A DNA stretch of 64,000 bases, from positions 162,634,912 to 162,698,911 of the forward strand of contig CM036617.1 in NCBI GenBank assembly GCA_020746105.1. Direction: 5' to 3'. Under the pieces are notes generated by a model. It did no database searches and was not told the origin of the DNA. It was given only the letters and a program-made list of their open reading frames with translations. Below, piece by piece: positions 47,958-60,640 of this stretch. Source of the stretch: Trogon surrucura (taxonomy: Eukaryota; Chordata; Aves; Trogoniformes; Trogonidae). The first letter of the stretch is position 1, and each line of letters begins with the position of its first letter. Position numbers and translations under genes: made by a program.

Positions 47958-48240
47958 GGGCAGAATCACCTCTCTTGACCTGGTGGCCCTGCTCCTTTTG
48001 ATGCAGCTCAGGATGTGACTGGCCTTCCTGGGCTGCAAGCGCTCATTGTTGGCTCATGTCCAGCTTTTCATCCACCAACACCCCTAAGGTCTTTTCTGCA
48101 GGGATGCTGTCTTTCACATGATCCCCCAACTTGCACTTGGGCTTGTTGAACCTCATGATGTTCACATGGGCCCACTTCTCCAGCTTGTCCAGGTCGCTCT
48201 GGGTGGCATCTGATCCCTCTGGCATGCCACACAATCCTCT

Positions 48241-51200
48241 CCCATCAGGATGGTCTTCCAGGGTAGAAAGAAGAGACACAGGCTTTATCATACATATTCA
48301 AGGCTGATGTCAGTTCAAACTTGGGGTAAGAACTGTATAATCAGGTGTTCCCTGCTGATAACACCAAACCACCATCCCAATCTGGAAAAATAGGGACAAG
48401 TAACTCAGCTAACATCATCTACCATGGCATATCACAGGATGAGGGATGGTCATTCAAGTAACCAAAAGCAAGAGGTAAAAACTTCTGTAAATAAAATCAA
48501 AGACTTCAACTGCAACTGGAAGTGAAAAGGAAGTCAATAACTATGAAACAGGACAACTCAGACATACACATGTACAGGAGAATGCTGTAAGGCATGTCAG
48601 GAGGCTGAAGCCGTGCAGAGGGCTGCCCAGAATGTCCTACATCACCTGACAGTCTAGAAAGTGAGAAGAGACTGCCAAGGCAAAGATTGCTTCCAGAGAG
48701 AAAGGCCACATTTCTTAGCCAGACACAGAGTGAAAGAAACAGCTTCTAGGCACCCCTGCTAGCTGAGTTTCTAGTAGTAACTATAAATTCAAAAGCGCTC
48801 TCAATTTTTCCCAGAACAGTACAAAAAAATGATTGATGCCTATTCCAGATCCTGAAAAATCTTTTCCTCAAGCTACAATCTGCAACCATATTCTGTCTAC
48901 TGGCACCAGTAAAGTGACCTTTTTCTTACTATTGTCCTAGCTAGTCACCTGGGAAGTACTACCTTGCATCATCTGGATCTGATGACATGAAATTATATCA
49001 CAGTTATATCCTGATGGGTTCTAAGTAAAGGCACCTTTGTAGTTTCCTCACAACTTTTACCTGCTCCTCAGTTCAGACCTACATCTCAGCTAAAAGTATC
49101 CCTCCTCCTGTTTGGGAACATACATATTTAAAAATACACGAATAAAGAGGGCAAGGGGCAGTTTTGAGTAGCCATGCACACAGGACCCTGCAGCTGAGAT
49201 AACTGTCACTAGCAACTCTGCTTCCCAATTCCAGAGAAAAGAATGTGATGGACCTTTTCACCGTAACTTTTCGTTCCTCTCCCCCAAGTCCAGAGATTCC
49301 CCAGGGAAATCTCTTGGCAAATGATGTCAAGGTCTCCTGAGAGTTACAAGCCCGTCAGCAGGGGCAGATGGCATCTCCCAGCTAGGAATCAGTATCAAGG
49401 GGAGCAGAACAACCTCCCCTTCATAATCCTGCTATTCCAAAGTTGCAGTGTGGCTGTAGGGCCACTGGCTATGGTTAGTCCAAGTGACTGAACCCAAGAT
49501 ATAGCAGACATATGGACACAAGAGAGGAAAATGCAAGTCTTCAGTCCCAGGTGATGTGGATTTTGGGCACCTTCTCCTTGCTCTGGTTTCTTGAGGACAA
49601 GTGTTCCGCAGTCTCCATCTGGTTCTGTAATAAAGGATAAATTATTAAAATAAATAAAATATTGATGAACTGTTCTATAAAACAGAAGGCCTTTAAAGTA
49701 TTGATTAAGAATTGAGAAAGTCATAATGAGTTTTATCTGAAGAAATAATTAGGAAATATTTTTTGTGTGGTAACTCTCTTCATGGTGCAGGTAAAAGGCA
49801 GTATGTAATCTCCGGACTGGACTGTCATCTGTACGTTTTATACATCAACAAAACAGTAACTTTTACAAGGCCATTGTGTTGTCTATACAAGAGTCTTGTG
49901 GCACCTCTAGAGCAATAGCAAAACAAATTTTGTAACAGCATTAAGAAATAAATAACCATCACCATATTAAGAGCAGGATGAAGTACAAAGATCCAGTTTC
50001 CACATCCTGCAGTGTATATTTCAACTGATATCTTTCAGGAAAAAATAGCATCAAGAGAGGTATACAAAAGAAAAATTACTGATTTCTTTAATAGTTAAAA
50101 GGAACTAAATAGTTCTTCCTTTAATAAAGAATAAATACTTGTAATTTTTTTTGGACTTAGCAAGGTACGACCTATTCCAGGTCAGTTCCTCGGAGCCAGC
50201 TGAAATACACATGCTTGGTAACAGCCATAAAATTCCCAAATGTACGTGGAGATTTTGGCAATCACACAGTCCCCCTAATCTGCTCCTAGTGGGACTCTCA
50301 GCAGACTGGTGTGTTTAGGTACCAGCAAACCAATATCATGTGCTTCCTTCCATTGAGGTCCAGCTTCTCTGGACCTTCCCTTGCTACAGCTTTGTACCAC
50401 AGGAAAACACCATGTTCTCTTGCTTAGCACCTGCACACACCCTTTTCTCGAGTCCCATCATATGGTTGACTTGACTTCAGGCTCATCTTTTTTTGGGCAG
50501 GTTACAATGAAAAGCAGTTGCGGACAGACCCAGTTCTTCCAGTTGGCTTTTAGCCCCTGCTGTGCTGCAGGTCCTCAAGAGCCTTTGGAGAAAGTCACCT
50601 TCAGGGAGTGAGTCAGGCATACCCAAGATCTAAATCAAAAGCTTGGCACTTTGAGAGGGTGAATCAGTTCTTAGCTGGGCTGAATCACTCCCTGGAGCTG
50701 CCTATCAATCTGACCAGTTGGCTAAGTCTCCTGACTGTGGCGCCTCTGAACTGTATCCAGACTAGCTTCTTTTGAGCTTGGTTAGTCCTACAGTTAATCA
50801 AAACCTCATCTTGCATTTCTCCTTTCGCTCTCTAACCCAAAGCTTACCGGCCTGCCTGTGAATCACTTGACTTTATGTGTCCCACCATGAATTTCTGGTG
50901 CTTTAATTTTACTTCTGAGGTTTTCCAGCTGTCTGTCTCATCCCCCTGCAGAGCCGAAGGAACTAGTTCTCCTAGCAGGTTTCAGTCAAATAATTCTCTT
51001 AAGGTATTTCCACTTGAATAGGCTATTACTTCAGCTAATGACCCACTCTTGCCCCATCTGGTAGATCGTGGCAGGCCTTGTCAGTTTTTGGTGACTCACT
51101 ACACATTGTGGTGATTCACAAAACAGAAGTTCTTTACTGGGATACACAAAATATGCAGAAACCCAACATGCCACTGATTTAAAACAGAATCTCTGTGAAT

Positions 51201-53149
51201 CTCATGCCACTGCATCCATTCCTAACATACCTGAATTTACTCCACCCTTTTCTTTTCATAATCCACTAGCTCCTGTCTATGGGTCACTATCTAATAATCT
51301 ATTAAAGCAGGTGTTAATAGCGGCATTAAGTGCCTTCTATATAACTTGCAATGGGATGTTACGTAGAGCAAGGTCTCAGATTTAGAGGAAAAGAGTAGCA
51401 GGGGTAATATGGCACTCCTGAAATACTGGTGTGAAGATGCCAAGATCTGTAGGATCCGTATATATAGTTAGGGTTTACTCTGTTTAGAATTGCAAACCTT
51501 GGGCACAAATCCTCAGGAATGTTTCCACTGCAACACTGAACATTGCAGTGCCTGGCTTTCAAACCCTTCATTCCTGATTTAATGACACTTTGGAGGGTTG
51601 GGTGCTAAGGAACAGAATTCACTAGAGCCAGCATGCTGAGAAGAGAGCTACTTAAATTAGCCAATAGGAGAAAACAACAGGAAGGATGAGTTTTAAATCA
51701 CGTCTCTCTTGGGGATTGAATGCCTTAATTTGACTTCATGGAGATTAGCTTGCAGGCTGCATTGCCTATGCAGGGAGGAAACTGTTTGAAGGCTCTTTAG
51801 CAAAGGCATGATGAAGCCCAATCGTTAGAAGACAGAGGGAAAAAAATCAAACTGGAAGCAAAGTGCATGTTTTAAAGAATCAGGATAATTAACCAGTGAA
51901 TTAGCTTATCACAAGATGTAACACATTTTCTACCAAGTGAGGGGCATCTTGCATTCTGAATTTCTCTGTCAATACCCAAAAGCGACTAAAATGTGTGTGA
52001 TTCACGAATTACTGGGTGACAATGTTTGTCAGAGGCTCAGAGTATATCACCATGATATGTCATCTCCTGTCTTTAAACAGATTAATCTGCTTTTATCAGG
52101 GCTAAATTTGGTCCCACTCCTCTTTCTGAGTGCTCAGTGGTGTTTTGATAGAGAGTAATGTGTGTTAGAGAGGGCACCAGCTTGTCCTGTCTTCTCTCTG
52201 CAGTCATTACAGGATAGTCCTTTATTTTCTGATCATTAGTACTTTGACCTGGAGATTTTTATGTATATGAACTGTTTCTATCGCTTCCCTCAGGATTATT
52301 CAACAACCTATTAGATCTCACTACTAGGACATTTTTAACATGTGAATTGTCCTTCAAATCTGCTCACTTACTTGTAATTTCTTTAAAGTCACAAACTTTG
52401 GATCCAGCTTTCCCTCTCCTTTTTGATGTTTATTTTTGCTTAGGGAGACACTAGCCATGGGTAGTCAAACTGCATATCCTATGCGCTTCAAATTTACCTC
52501 TCATTCTGGATCTGGGAGCCTGGCCCTTATTCATCCTCTATCTTGCAATGCCACAACAGGATCCCTGGAAAAACCCTGTCATCAACTATCTGTGGTCCAC
52601 TCTCAATGTTTTCCCACTCTGTGCTCTGCAAGGTACAAGGAACATGTGCTGCCTATTGAGACTGCCTGAAGCTTTGAGTTATGTGATGCAGAGGATCAGG
52701 AAAATTGGCCATGCTTGGTGGATGCTGCTTTCCTCATGGTTTAGCCAAATTCTGTATGCTCAATCACACATTTAAGCTAAAAGGAACCCCATCAAAACCA
52801 ACAGCCTTATTTTGGCCAAGTTTTTTTTTGGCCAAGTTCTTTTAATCTTTCCTGCATGACTGCATAACCTCAGGTGGAAGAAACTTGTAATCACATTGGG
52901 TTTTCCTTCTAGCATATTGCTTTGCAGACTTGTAACTGATTTATTCAACCTCAACATCCATCTCTCACTAGTCAGCTCTTCAAGTATTTCCCTTTCCTCC
53001 AAAAAAAATTTAGTTTCAGATGAGTTTTCCCCTGTGCGCATTTTCCCAGGCTGAATTTAATTTTGTTTTATTTTCAAACTCTATTTCTTTCTCAGCTTTG
53101 ACAGTTACGGGGCAGGTACAAGAAGCTACACGGAATTAAATGCAATCTA
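48241..53149. other. Long unique noncoding stretch
   Basis: About 4.9 kb with no gene, RNA or element that I recognise. The longest frame is 109 codons on the minus strand (49395-49724), with no known domain. A doubled TTTTGGCCAAGTT lies at about 52809-52838. The composition is ordinary AT-rich. Confidence 0.5.
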
Positions 53150-53235
53150 CATTACTTCTCTGTTCTCCTTGGGATTTGCAACACCTCCTGATTTTGAATC
53201 ACCTGTGAATATAATTAGCTCACTCTTTATTTTGA
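53150..53235 (-). mobile_element. Possible ancient CR1-group fragment
   Basis: The plus strand shows 'tttgcaacacctcctgattt', 'gaatcacctgtgaatataat' and 'tagctcactctttatttt'. These follow the reverse complement of the region around the CR1 reverse transcriptase FADD box (compare 'gcaaacttgctgagggtgcactc' at 42.6 kb and old amniote CR1 variants). The match is short and diverged. Confidence 0.35.
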
Positions 53236-56200
53236 ATCAGGGCTAGAACTGCTCACTGAGGAAATGACCATGGTCACTAAATTCTCAAGCTAAGAAATTA
53301 TTTCAGCAGGATTGTTTATTTTCTTGAGATTCTTAGGTCTGTTTTCATGCCATCCAACAATATATTCTGTGTGAAGGGAGAGTAACTTCACCTTTTTCAC
53401 TAATTTTGCCTTGAAGTGAGAAGGGATTTATGAGCTCGATGCACACTGTAAAATGCTATATTCGTTGTTTCTTGCGACTTTGTTATCAGATACATGCTTC
53501 CAGGTTTTCTTCTTTATTTTTTTTTTTTTCTGAAGGAAAGGGAGGTGACAATGCCAACAATGCCACCAGCTAATCCTGAAGGCCACCACGCTTCCACACT
53601 GCCTGTGTGCTGTGCCCTGGTCCCACTCACAGGCTGCTTTGGCAGAGGCGTGTGCGTCAGATCTGCTATTTCAGAGCCACCAGAGGGAGCAAAAAACATT
53701 GTGTTTAGTAGCGGCAAAAGAAAGAGGGAGCGAGTGGTGCTTTGCTTATTTAGGTTTTTTACTCTAAGCATCATCTATTTAAGAGAATAATTTTCTTTTT
53801 TTTTTTTACAGTCAGAGGGATATTTCTCTTGCTCTTATACCTATGCTAGAATTGTCTCACCTACAAACTTCCTGCTCCTTCTGTGGACTGTCCCAACCCT
53901 TAAGGATGTTGTCTGTAGAAAATTAGCCAGCATCTATATCCCGTCCCAGGTCTGTTGAAGCAACAGGAAACAGAAGCAGCATGCAGTGCTAGTGGCAAAT
54001 CTTATGGAGCAACTGCTATGGAGCAAAAATACATGAAGATGGGGGAAGAAGATGATTGAGCGTCTTGAAATGTACAGAATCATGTCTCAGTTTCTCTTTG
54101 GTGTTCCTCAGGAGCTCCGTGTGTATAAGCAATAATAAATCAGCTGAGCAGTGCTGGGGCATCCTGAGACTTCATCTCCACATACTTACTAGATTTTCGG
54201 TGGCTGATGACAGAAGCTGCCTGCACTGGACAATACCAGCAAATTAAGTGAAGGTCCTGTGCTTACATCTGGTCATGGAGCCGCAGGGGACTAGATTTGA
54301 TCTCGTGCTCCCTACTGTTAGTGTTGCAGCCATTTGTTTCACCTCTTAGACAGCCAAGGGTCAGCTTGTTGCCTTACTGTGTAGTGCCAAAGGCAGCAGG
54401 GTCCCGATGCCTAATGGGGAAATAATTATTATAATTAAGAGCATCCAATCACCAGCTTGGTTCCCCTCACAGGAGGTCAGCCTCTGAGGCCAAGATTCAT
54501 GATGGTCTTTCTATTGGTAAACTCATATACTTAGTAAAAGACCGTGCCCTCCGCCCTCCTCATGAGAACTGGGGACTAAATACTAATAGCCATCATGTGG
54601 CATGAGGCAAACACAAGTACTGTTTCTCTAAACTTTCAAACAAATTCATTAAAGGAGCAGGAAGTTAAGCCTAGTAAAGTGTAGGATGCATGGGACCCCA
54701 CAACTATTTACTTTAAAGTTTCTTATTTCCTGTTCAGTACTCTGGATGCAAATGCTGTATATATGCTTTGCATTTATTTGTCTTCCTATTAAATACCATA
54801 TGCTATTGACTGGAGCCATAAATATTTCATCTGGTCTTAAAAAGAACAAACCCTTGTATTTCCTCATGAAAACAATTGCAGAATTTTGCCACAAAACCGA
54901 GAAAAAACAAACCCTGGGTTAATGAGTTATGAGGCCATTTTGTGCCTGGATGTGTTCGTGGTGGAGGGACTACTTAGAGAATTTAGGGAAGCTGATGTTG
55001 GTTAAACAAAACATGCATTAGAAAGGTATCCAGAAGAAAACGTGTCCTTCTAAGTGACAAAAGAAGAAGGGTAGGATTTGATAATAACATAATCTTGAAC
55101 AAGGCTCTTGTCTGCTCTCTGGGGACAATTTCCACTCTCCAGATGGATTTCTAAACTTTTAATATAGTCAGCAAAGATTCTGAAAGGTGACCTGGAGAAG
55201 ACTTTCTGAACTGAGGCTCTGGGTTCACACTGCAAATTCAGGTACTTAAGACAGATCTGTATACTATTTGATTACAGCACATAATCATTTACTAAAACCT
55301 TTCTTTTCTACCTCTGAAAGGCTCTGCAAAATGGCCCAGAAGGAGGTCAGATGGGGTAGGCATCTCTATATTTCTTTTTAATTTCCCTTTTTTTGTCACC
55401 ACTTTTCTGTTTGTCTGCAGATAATCCACTTCTCCTTTACTGAAGAGAGTCATATGATGGAGTATAAAATGAAGACTGCAAGACTCTAAGAGAGAAGAGT
55501 GATAAATGCCAGTCAAGCACAATGGGGAGACATTACTAACAAAGAAACAGTGTGGAATAACCTAGTCCCTGAACAGAGAGACATCAATAGAAATAGCAAA
55601 TGTGAAGCAAAATCCAAATGTGATAAAACACTTGGCATTCTTCTTGCATGTGGGCTTTTTTTTTTTTTTAAATAAAAAAGCAGCATATATCCCACTTCAA
55701 GGAAAAGCTACGTTAAATATCTCACAACCTTCAGCTTTTCAAAACATTTAAAGGATGGAGCTGAATGAACAGAGTTGAAGTATAGAGTGCTTGGCACAGA
55801 AACAATTAAAGCAGCTTTTTTCTCGGTGTCTAGAAGTGTGAAATGTGTGAAAAAACAGACAAATTAACACTTTTACCTCCACAGCCCACCTGGAAAGCAC
55901 TGTAGAAAAATTTAGTTGTACTATTAATAAAATTGATCTAAGCATGAGTAGAGGAAAGCAGATCAATGAGATAAAGATTTTTTTTCAGCCAACCTGAACT
56001 CTGCATTCGTAGGAGTCTGGATAGAGAAAGTGGTGACTTCTAAAAATCTGTGGTGTGGGCCACCACATGGACCTTAATGGGATCAGGATTTCATTCACAC
56101 TGTCTGCATGGTGTTCACAAGACTGGCTTGAGTGCTGAGTAATGCTGCTTGAGCTAGCTTTGAACTCTGTATATTGTGTGTTAGAAATGACCTTGCCAAA

Positions 56201-58704
56201 GAAATGAACATCTTAGTGGTGAGTGTTCCACACAGATGCCACCAAGCAATGAGATTATCGCTGCCTGATTCCTCAAGGTATTTAAGTGCCTTATTCTCAC
56301 TGAGTTCAATGGGAAACAGGCACCTACAAGAGAACAGGGCTCTCCCTTCCTGCTGACATGGAAAAAAAGGTGGAAGGGATTTGGCGATGATGGTTTTAAA
56401 ATAATTTCCTCTGCCTTAAAATCCTAAAACTACTGAGGAGCTTCCTGTTGCACTGCTCTGTGATAGAGCAGATCTATGGCTGCTCTTCCTTCCCAGCCAG
56501 AAATCACGTGAAACAAAGAGCTGTGTCACATAGCAGAGCATCCTCACTCCCCAGCATTCAGGGTGGCAATGTACTTGCCAGAAAGTGTGTTTACATACTT
56601 GAGACCTGAAGGTCAAAGCCATTCAGTGCAGGTGAGAACCAGGCTGCCGTGTGATACAGACTTATATTTGAATGTACAATCAGGCACAGCCCCAGGCTGC
56701 AAAATCTGTTTTTTAGATCTAAATTCTTCAATATCTTAAATATGTCTTTGTATCCCATGACCTATCGGGATGCTGGCACTGATGAAGCTTCCCATTTGCC
56801 CTCTAATTTCATACCTCTGCCTGGGTGTCACTTCTGTGATTATTTTCCATGCAAGTCTTTTCTCATTTCAGCACCAAGTCTCTCACCTCACCAGTCCCTG
56901 CTGCTGGCTATGTGTCTTGGGCAGTTAAAGCCACTCATGACTGTTAGTCTCCTGTCTTCTAATCCTCTCTATGGGGTGTTGTAACAGCCAAAGAACAGAC
57001 TGCGTGCTATGCTTTACCACCTTCTTAAAATTCACATGGGATAAACCTAGTTAGAATGAAAGGTCTTGTCTTCAAATACACTAAAATCTTTAAAAGAAAC
57101 CATTGCTGGTAAATCTCCCAATTTTCTGAAATATTTAATTCCAGCTGAGTGGAATGATTTAAACAGACTGTGCTTTGGGAAGGTGGCCCATAAGCTTTTG
57201 AAGAGTTAGAAGTCACTACAAAGCAATAGGCTCTCACAGGGACACACATACACACACACACACACATCAACACACTCACATGCTCAACCAAGCCTGCATT
57301 ACCAAGGAAAAGGAACATTTTAAAAGGCTTTGAAAGTTCATTCTTGGAGCTGGTATAGCAGGTCACAAAAGGGAGGCAAAGCAGAAGTCCCATGGAAGAG
57401 TTTAAAGTACAGTTAAAAACTGCCTGATTCCTGCAAGAGACCCAGCCCACGCCACCATCCACTGCTCAGCTATTCTTGCCTGAGCTGAAAACCAAGTACT
57501 CGAAAACCAGGATGAAGCAGGAGGCTGCTAGGATTATTTACCTTAACTAGCCTTTCTAATTTCCATAATTTCTGCTGCTTAGAGGACTGACCCCTGACTC
57601 TTTTCCTTTACCAGGATTCAGAGTTATTATCTCTGCAATTAAAGCAGTTGCGGAGGGACATTTGAAATGCAGGCTCTTTTGAATTATTGCTAATAGAAAT
57701 ATTGAGGAGCTCTGTTAGCTTTGATCTCTTATCACATCATGCACAGAGCTCATTCCTCTCTCTCTCTCCCTCTCCAAGCATGGCTGCTCCCAGCGTCTCT
57801 GTGTGTAATCAGACGTGTCACACCTCTACAGAGGTAAATTGGGTTTATGTAAAAAGGAAAATTAAATTAAAACTGTTTAGGAATTAATTGTGACTGCCTT
57901 GGCTTAATCTATCATATTATCCTATTGTTGACACATCAGGGCAAACTATCAGCTAACCCGGTTTTGGAGTGAGAAGGGGAGGAAGCACATTCACACCTAA
58001 AAAAATCTCTCTTGGAGAGACATTATTTATTCTTATTAAGTTACTATTCTTTTGAAATAAAGTGTGTTGCATCAGCCGATCCTTTTAGTGGCAGAATGCA
58101 TAATTTTATTTATGAAAAGAAGCACCACACTCCATCTATGTCTGCAAAAAGACTTTATACATTGCACGTCTGAAAAACTTGTGTGCACTTACATAAGGTG
58201 GTCAATATGCCTAAGCCAGGCAGTTAACCTTCTTTGCTAAAAATAAAAAAACCACCAAGGCATAGGTTATAATAAGTAGGCAAAAGAGAAATAACATTTA
58301 ATCAAAAGTACTATGAAGGGAAAAAACTGATTTTTGACAACACAGTAGCTTCAAAAGCAAAATATTTTATCCTCAGAATGGCATCTTCTTTCTATGTTAC
58401 GGCCAAGGTCTTTATGACACACTTTTTAATGACAGATGAAAAAGTATTACTTCACAGGGAAATGTAATGGCTCAAAGGAAACTCAATTTCACAACTACAT
58501 ATCAAAATATTTGGTGAAGTAATGAGAAAATTAAATCAATAAACTGTCATCAGTGTGGAAATCCTTGCAAATTAACATCAGACCCACTGTTTTAATTTGA
58601 ACTTAATCTATTTAATGTATCACAGTTTGGAAACCCAATCCTGATGGGAAAAACAGCATAGTCCCCTGGGTTAAACACATTTACCAGAACCTATTCCCTT
58701 ATTT
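53236..58704. other. Long unique noncoding stretch
   Basis: No gene is recognised. The longest frame is 145 codons (57025-57462, minus) and crosses a CA repeat, so it is not credible as coding. Poly(T) runs lie at about 53517-53530, 53796-53808 and 55657-55670. Around 56272-56328 the pattern TTTAAGTGCC...TTCAATGGG...GGCACCTA suggests a relic of an old palindromic repeat. The AT-rich section at 57830-57960 could be conserved noncoding DNA, but alignment would be needed to say. Confidence 0.5.
57242..57266. repeat. (CA)n microsatellite, imperfect
   Basis: About twelve CA units with one T interruption at 57249. Confidence 0.95.
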
Positions 58705-58775
58705 GACCCAGTTTGTGTGGCCTTGAGCAAGTCACCTTTTCAGGTATCAACTTCCACACCTGGAAAGCAGATTTG
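58705..58775 (+). repeat. MIR-like CORE-SINE relic
   Basis: The plus strand reads GTGTGGCCTTGAGCAAGTCACC, then a short gap, then CAACTTCCACACCTGGAAA. This follows the most conserved part of MIR (tgtgtgaccttgggcaagtcac, then cctcagtttcctcatctgtaaa). The tRNA-derived head and the 3' tail are not recognisable. The assignment is from memory of the consensus. Confidence 0.55.
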
Positions 58776-59437
58776 ATGTGCTCATGGTGACACCACAAGC
58801 ATGAATTCACTGCTGTGTCCCTGGCATGCTGAAGATATCAATGCTACATGAATACAGAGGTCTGCCTGAAATGCTAATGCTATTCTGATAATAGCAACAC
58901 AGCCCACTTTCTCGAGCAGCGTCACAATCAGAACAGAGATTTTAGGGTGGTGGTAATAGCTCAGTACTCAGAGTGACCTACTACTGAGTACTTCTTTAGA
59001 AGGACTGTCTCAATTGCAGCTGAAGCCCCACCACTTCCAGGTGTCTGAAGTACCAGAGTGTGTTGCATACTGGTGGTGAGTGGCAGAATATCAGCACAGA
59101 ACTTTTCAGTGATTAGTGAGGGCATAATAGAATAAAGCAGCCTTTATTGATGACAGACAATAGGCAGACGCTCTTGTTCTAGGGAGAGGATGAGTCTCTT
59201 ATTTTCACACAGGATAATGACACTTTAGCTGAAGTCTTTGTTCTGGAAACAGTAGTCTACAGCAGTGAGAAATAAGGAAACTGTTTTATGGAGTGCCTTC
59301 AAAATTCTCAGCAGCCCAAGTGAAATTCTAATATAAAGCTTAGGAAAGAGAGACAGAAAGAAGCTACTGGAGAGAACAACATTTAGTACAATTTAGAACA
59401 AATATCAGAGGTCAAGTTGTACATATTTCACCTGTGT
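58776..59437. other. Unique noncoding stretch
   Basis: No gene or repeat body is recognised. A perfect 9-bp inverted repeat, AGTACTCAG/CTGAGTACT (58963-58971 and 58984-58992), lies here and is probably chance. Confidence 0.5.
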
Positions 59438-59847
59438 ATCATAGAATCATAGAATGTTAGGAGTTGGAAGGGAGCTCTAGAGATCATCTAGTCTAATCTC
59501 CCAGCCAGAGCAGGAGACTCTACAACCTCCCTGGGCCACCTGTTCCAGTGCTCTGTCACTTCCACAGTAAAGAAATTTCTTCTCATGTTGAGGTGGAACT
59601 TCCTATGTTCTAGCTTATGCCTAGTATTCCTTGTCCTCTTACTGGGCAACTCTAAAAAGAGACTGGCACCTTCCTCTTGATACTCACCTCTCAGATATTT
59701 GTATATATTAATAAGATCGTCTCTCTTTTCATGACTAAACAGCCCCAGTTCTCTCAGTCTCTCTTCATAGGAGAGATGTTCCTCCCCAGATGCAGGACTC
59801 TACACTTGTCCTTATTGAAATTCATGAGGTTCCCCTTTGCCCAGCTC

Positions 59848-60105
59848 TCAGCCTGTCCAGATCTCGTTGTACGGCAGCACAGCCTTCTGTTTATCAGCCA
59901 CTCCCTCTGGTTTCATATCATCAGCGAACTTGCTGAGGGTACACTCTATCCCCTCATCCAGGTCATTGGTGAAGATATTGAACAAAACTGGACCCAGTAC
60001 TGATCCCTGGGGAGCATCACTGGCCGCAGGCCTCCAGCTTGACTCTGTGCCACTGATCACAACCCTCTGAACTCTGTTGTTGAGCCAGTTTGCAATCCAT
60101 CTCAC
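59848..60105 (-). pseudogene. CR1 ORF2 reverse transcriptase palm fragment
   Basis: This 85-codon frame reads through [15 protein letters not shown] (about residues 5-19), [20 protein letters not shown] (about 31-50) and [10 protein letters not shown] (about 54-63). The two Asp residues of the catalytic FADD box are therefore intact at this site. The usual [10 protein letters not shown] begins here as [10 protein letters not shown]. The frame ends soon afterwards in unrelated-looking residues, and motif A lies in another frame upstream, so the copy as a whole is broken. Confidence 0.88.
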
Positions 60106-60305
60106 TAATCATCTATCCAATCGTCTATCCCACATTTCTTCAGTTTTCCTATGAGGATGTTATGGGAGTCAGTATCAAAAGCCTTACTGAAGTCAAGGTA
60201 TGTGACATCCACTGCTCTCCCTTCATCCACCCATTTGGTCACACCTTCGTAGAAGGATATCAGATTAATCAAGCAAGATATCATCTTTGTGGTGATCCAT
60301 GTTGG

Positions 60306-60542
60306 CTACTCCAGATAACCTTTCCTTCCATTTGAAAATGGAATGAACTGTTCCATCACTTTTCCAGGGATGGAGGTGAAGTTGACTGTTCTGTAGTTGC
60401 CTGGGTCCTCCTTCTTGCCCTTTTTGAAGACTGGGGTAACACTGGCTCTCTCCCAGTCTTCAGGCACCTTTCCCATTCTCCATGACTTTTCAGAAATGAT
60501 GAAGAGGGGCTCAGCAACAAGGTCAGTTAGATCTCTCTGCAT
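60306..60542 (-). pseudogene. CR1 ORF2 reverse transcriptase fingers fragment
   Basis: This 78-codon frame contains LVAEPLFIISEKSWRMGKVP (about residues 8-27), EDWERASVTPVFKKGKKED (about 28-46), PGNYRTVNFTSIPGKVMEQF (about 47-66) and a short tail. It is the fingers segment that precedes motif A in CR1 ORF2p. It is separated from the FADD-containing frame by about 200 bp in another register. Confidence 0.88.
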
Positions 60543-60640
60543 ACATGAATGCCCTATGGATTTGTGTGATTTTTGTTTCTCAAAGAGGTTTCTAACCCAA
60601 TCCTCACCACCTAGTGTATTCCAAACAACTGCTAATCTGT

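Larger units (their letters stand above)
47371..48240 (-). mobile_element. CR1 LINE, 5'-truncated, about 870 bp
   Basis: Starts at a degenerate tail (TTGATAGAATCATAAAATC) and continues through 'ctggaagggacctttaaag', 'cctctctgggcaacctgtg', 'gagccttctcttctccag', 'aacaggtccatgtccttc', 'aacacccctaaggtctttt' and 'ccagcttgtccaggtcgctc'. It ends a little beyond the [10 protein letters not shown] segment of ORF2. It uses the same tail subfamily as the copies at 19, 29 and 41.7 kb. An AGAGC microsatellite (47914-47957) has expanded inside it and shifts the frame relative to ORF2. No RT catalytic box is included. Confidence 0.93.
59438..60640 (-). mobile_element. CR1 LINE with internal deletion, about 1.2 kb
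   Basis: It opens with TATCATAGAATCATAGAATG and 'tctagagatcatctagtc', which place it in the same tail subfamily as the 10.8-kb copy. The 3' UTR and ORF2 end run to 'cataggagagatgttcc' at about 59782. There the sequence jumps directly to 'cagatgcaggactctacac', omitting about 330 bp of ORF2 compared with the 41.7-kb copy. Beyond the junction, CR1 reverse transcriptase sequence continues through the FADD box and motif A to the fingers block (60306-60542). It fades near 60640 in the segment 'ggtttctaacccaatcctc'. Confidence 0.92.

Noticed and set aside
47819-48001. Plus-strand open frame containing a repetitive AEQSRAEQSR-type peptide
   Set aside because: It is the translation of the AGAGC microsatellite inside a minus-strand CR1; there is no independent gene.
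58963-58992. 9-bp perfect inverted repeat AGTACTCAG/CTGAGTACT
   Set aside because: Too short to mean anything in 64 kb; several such repeats are expected by chance.
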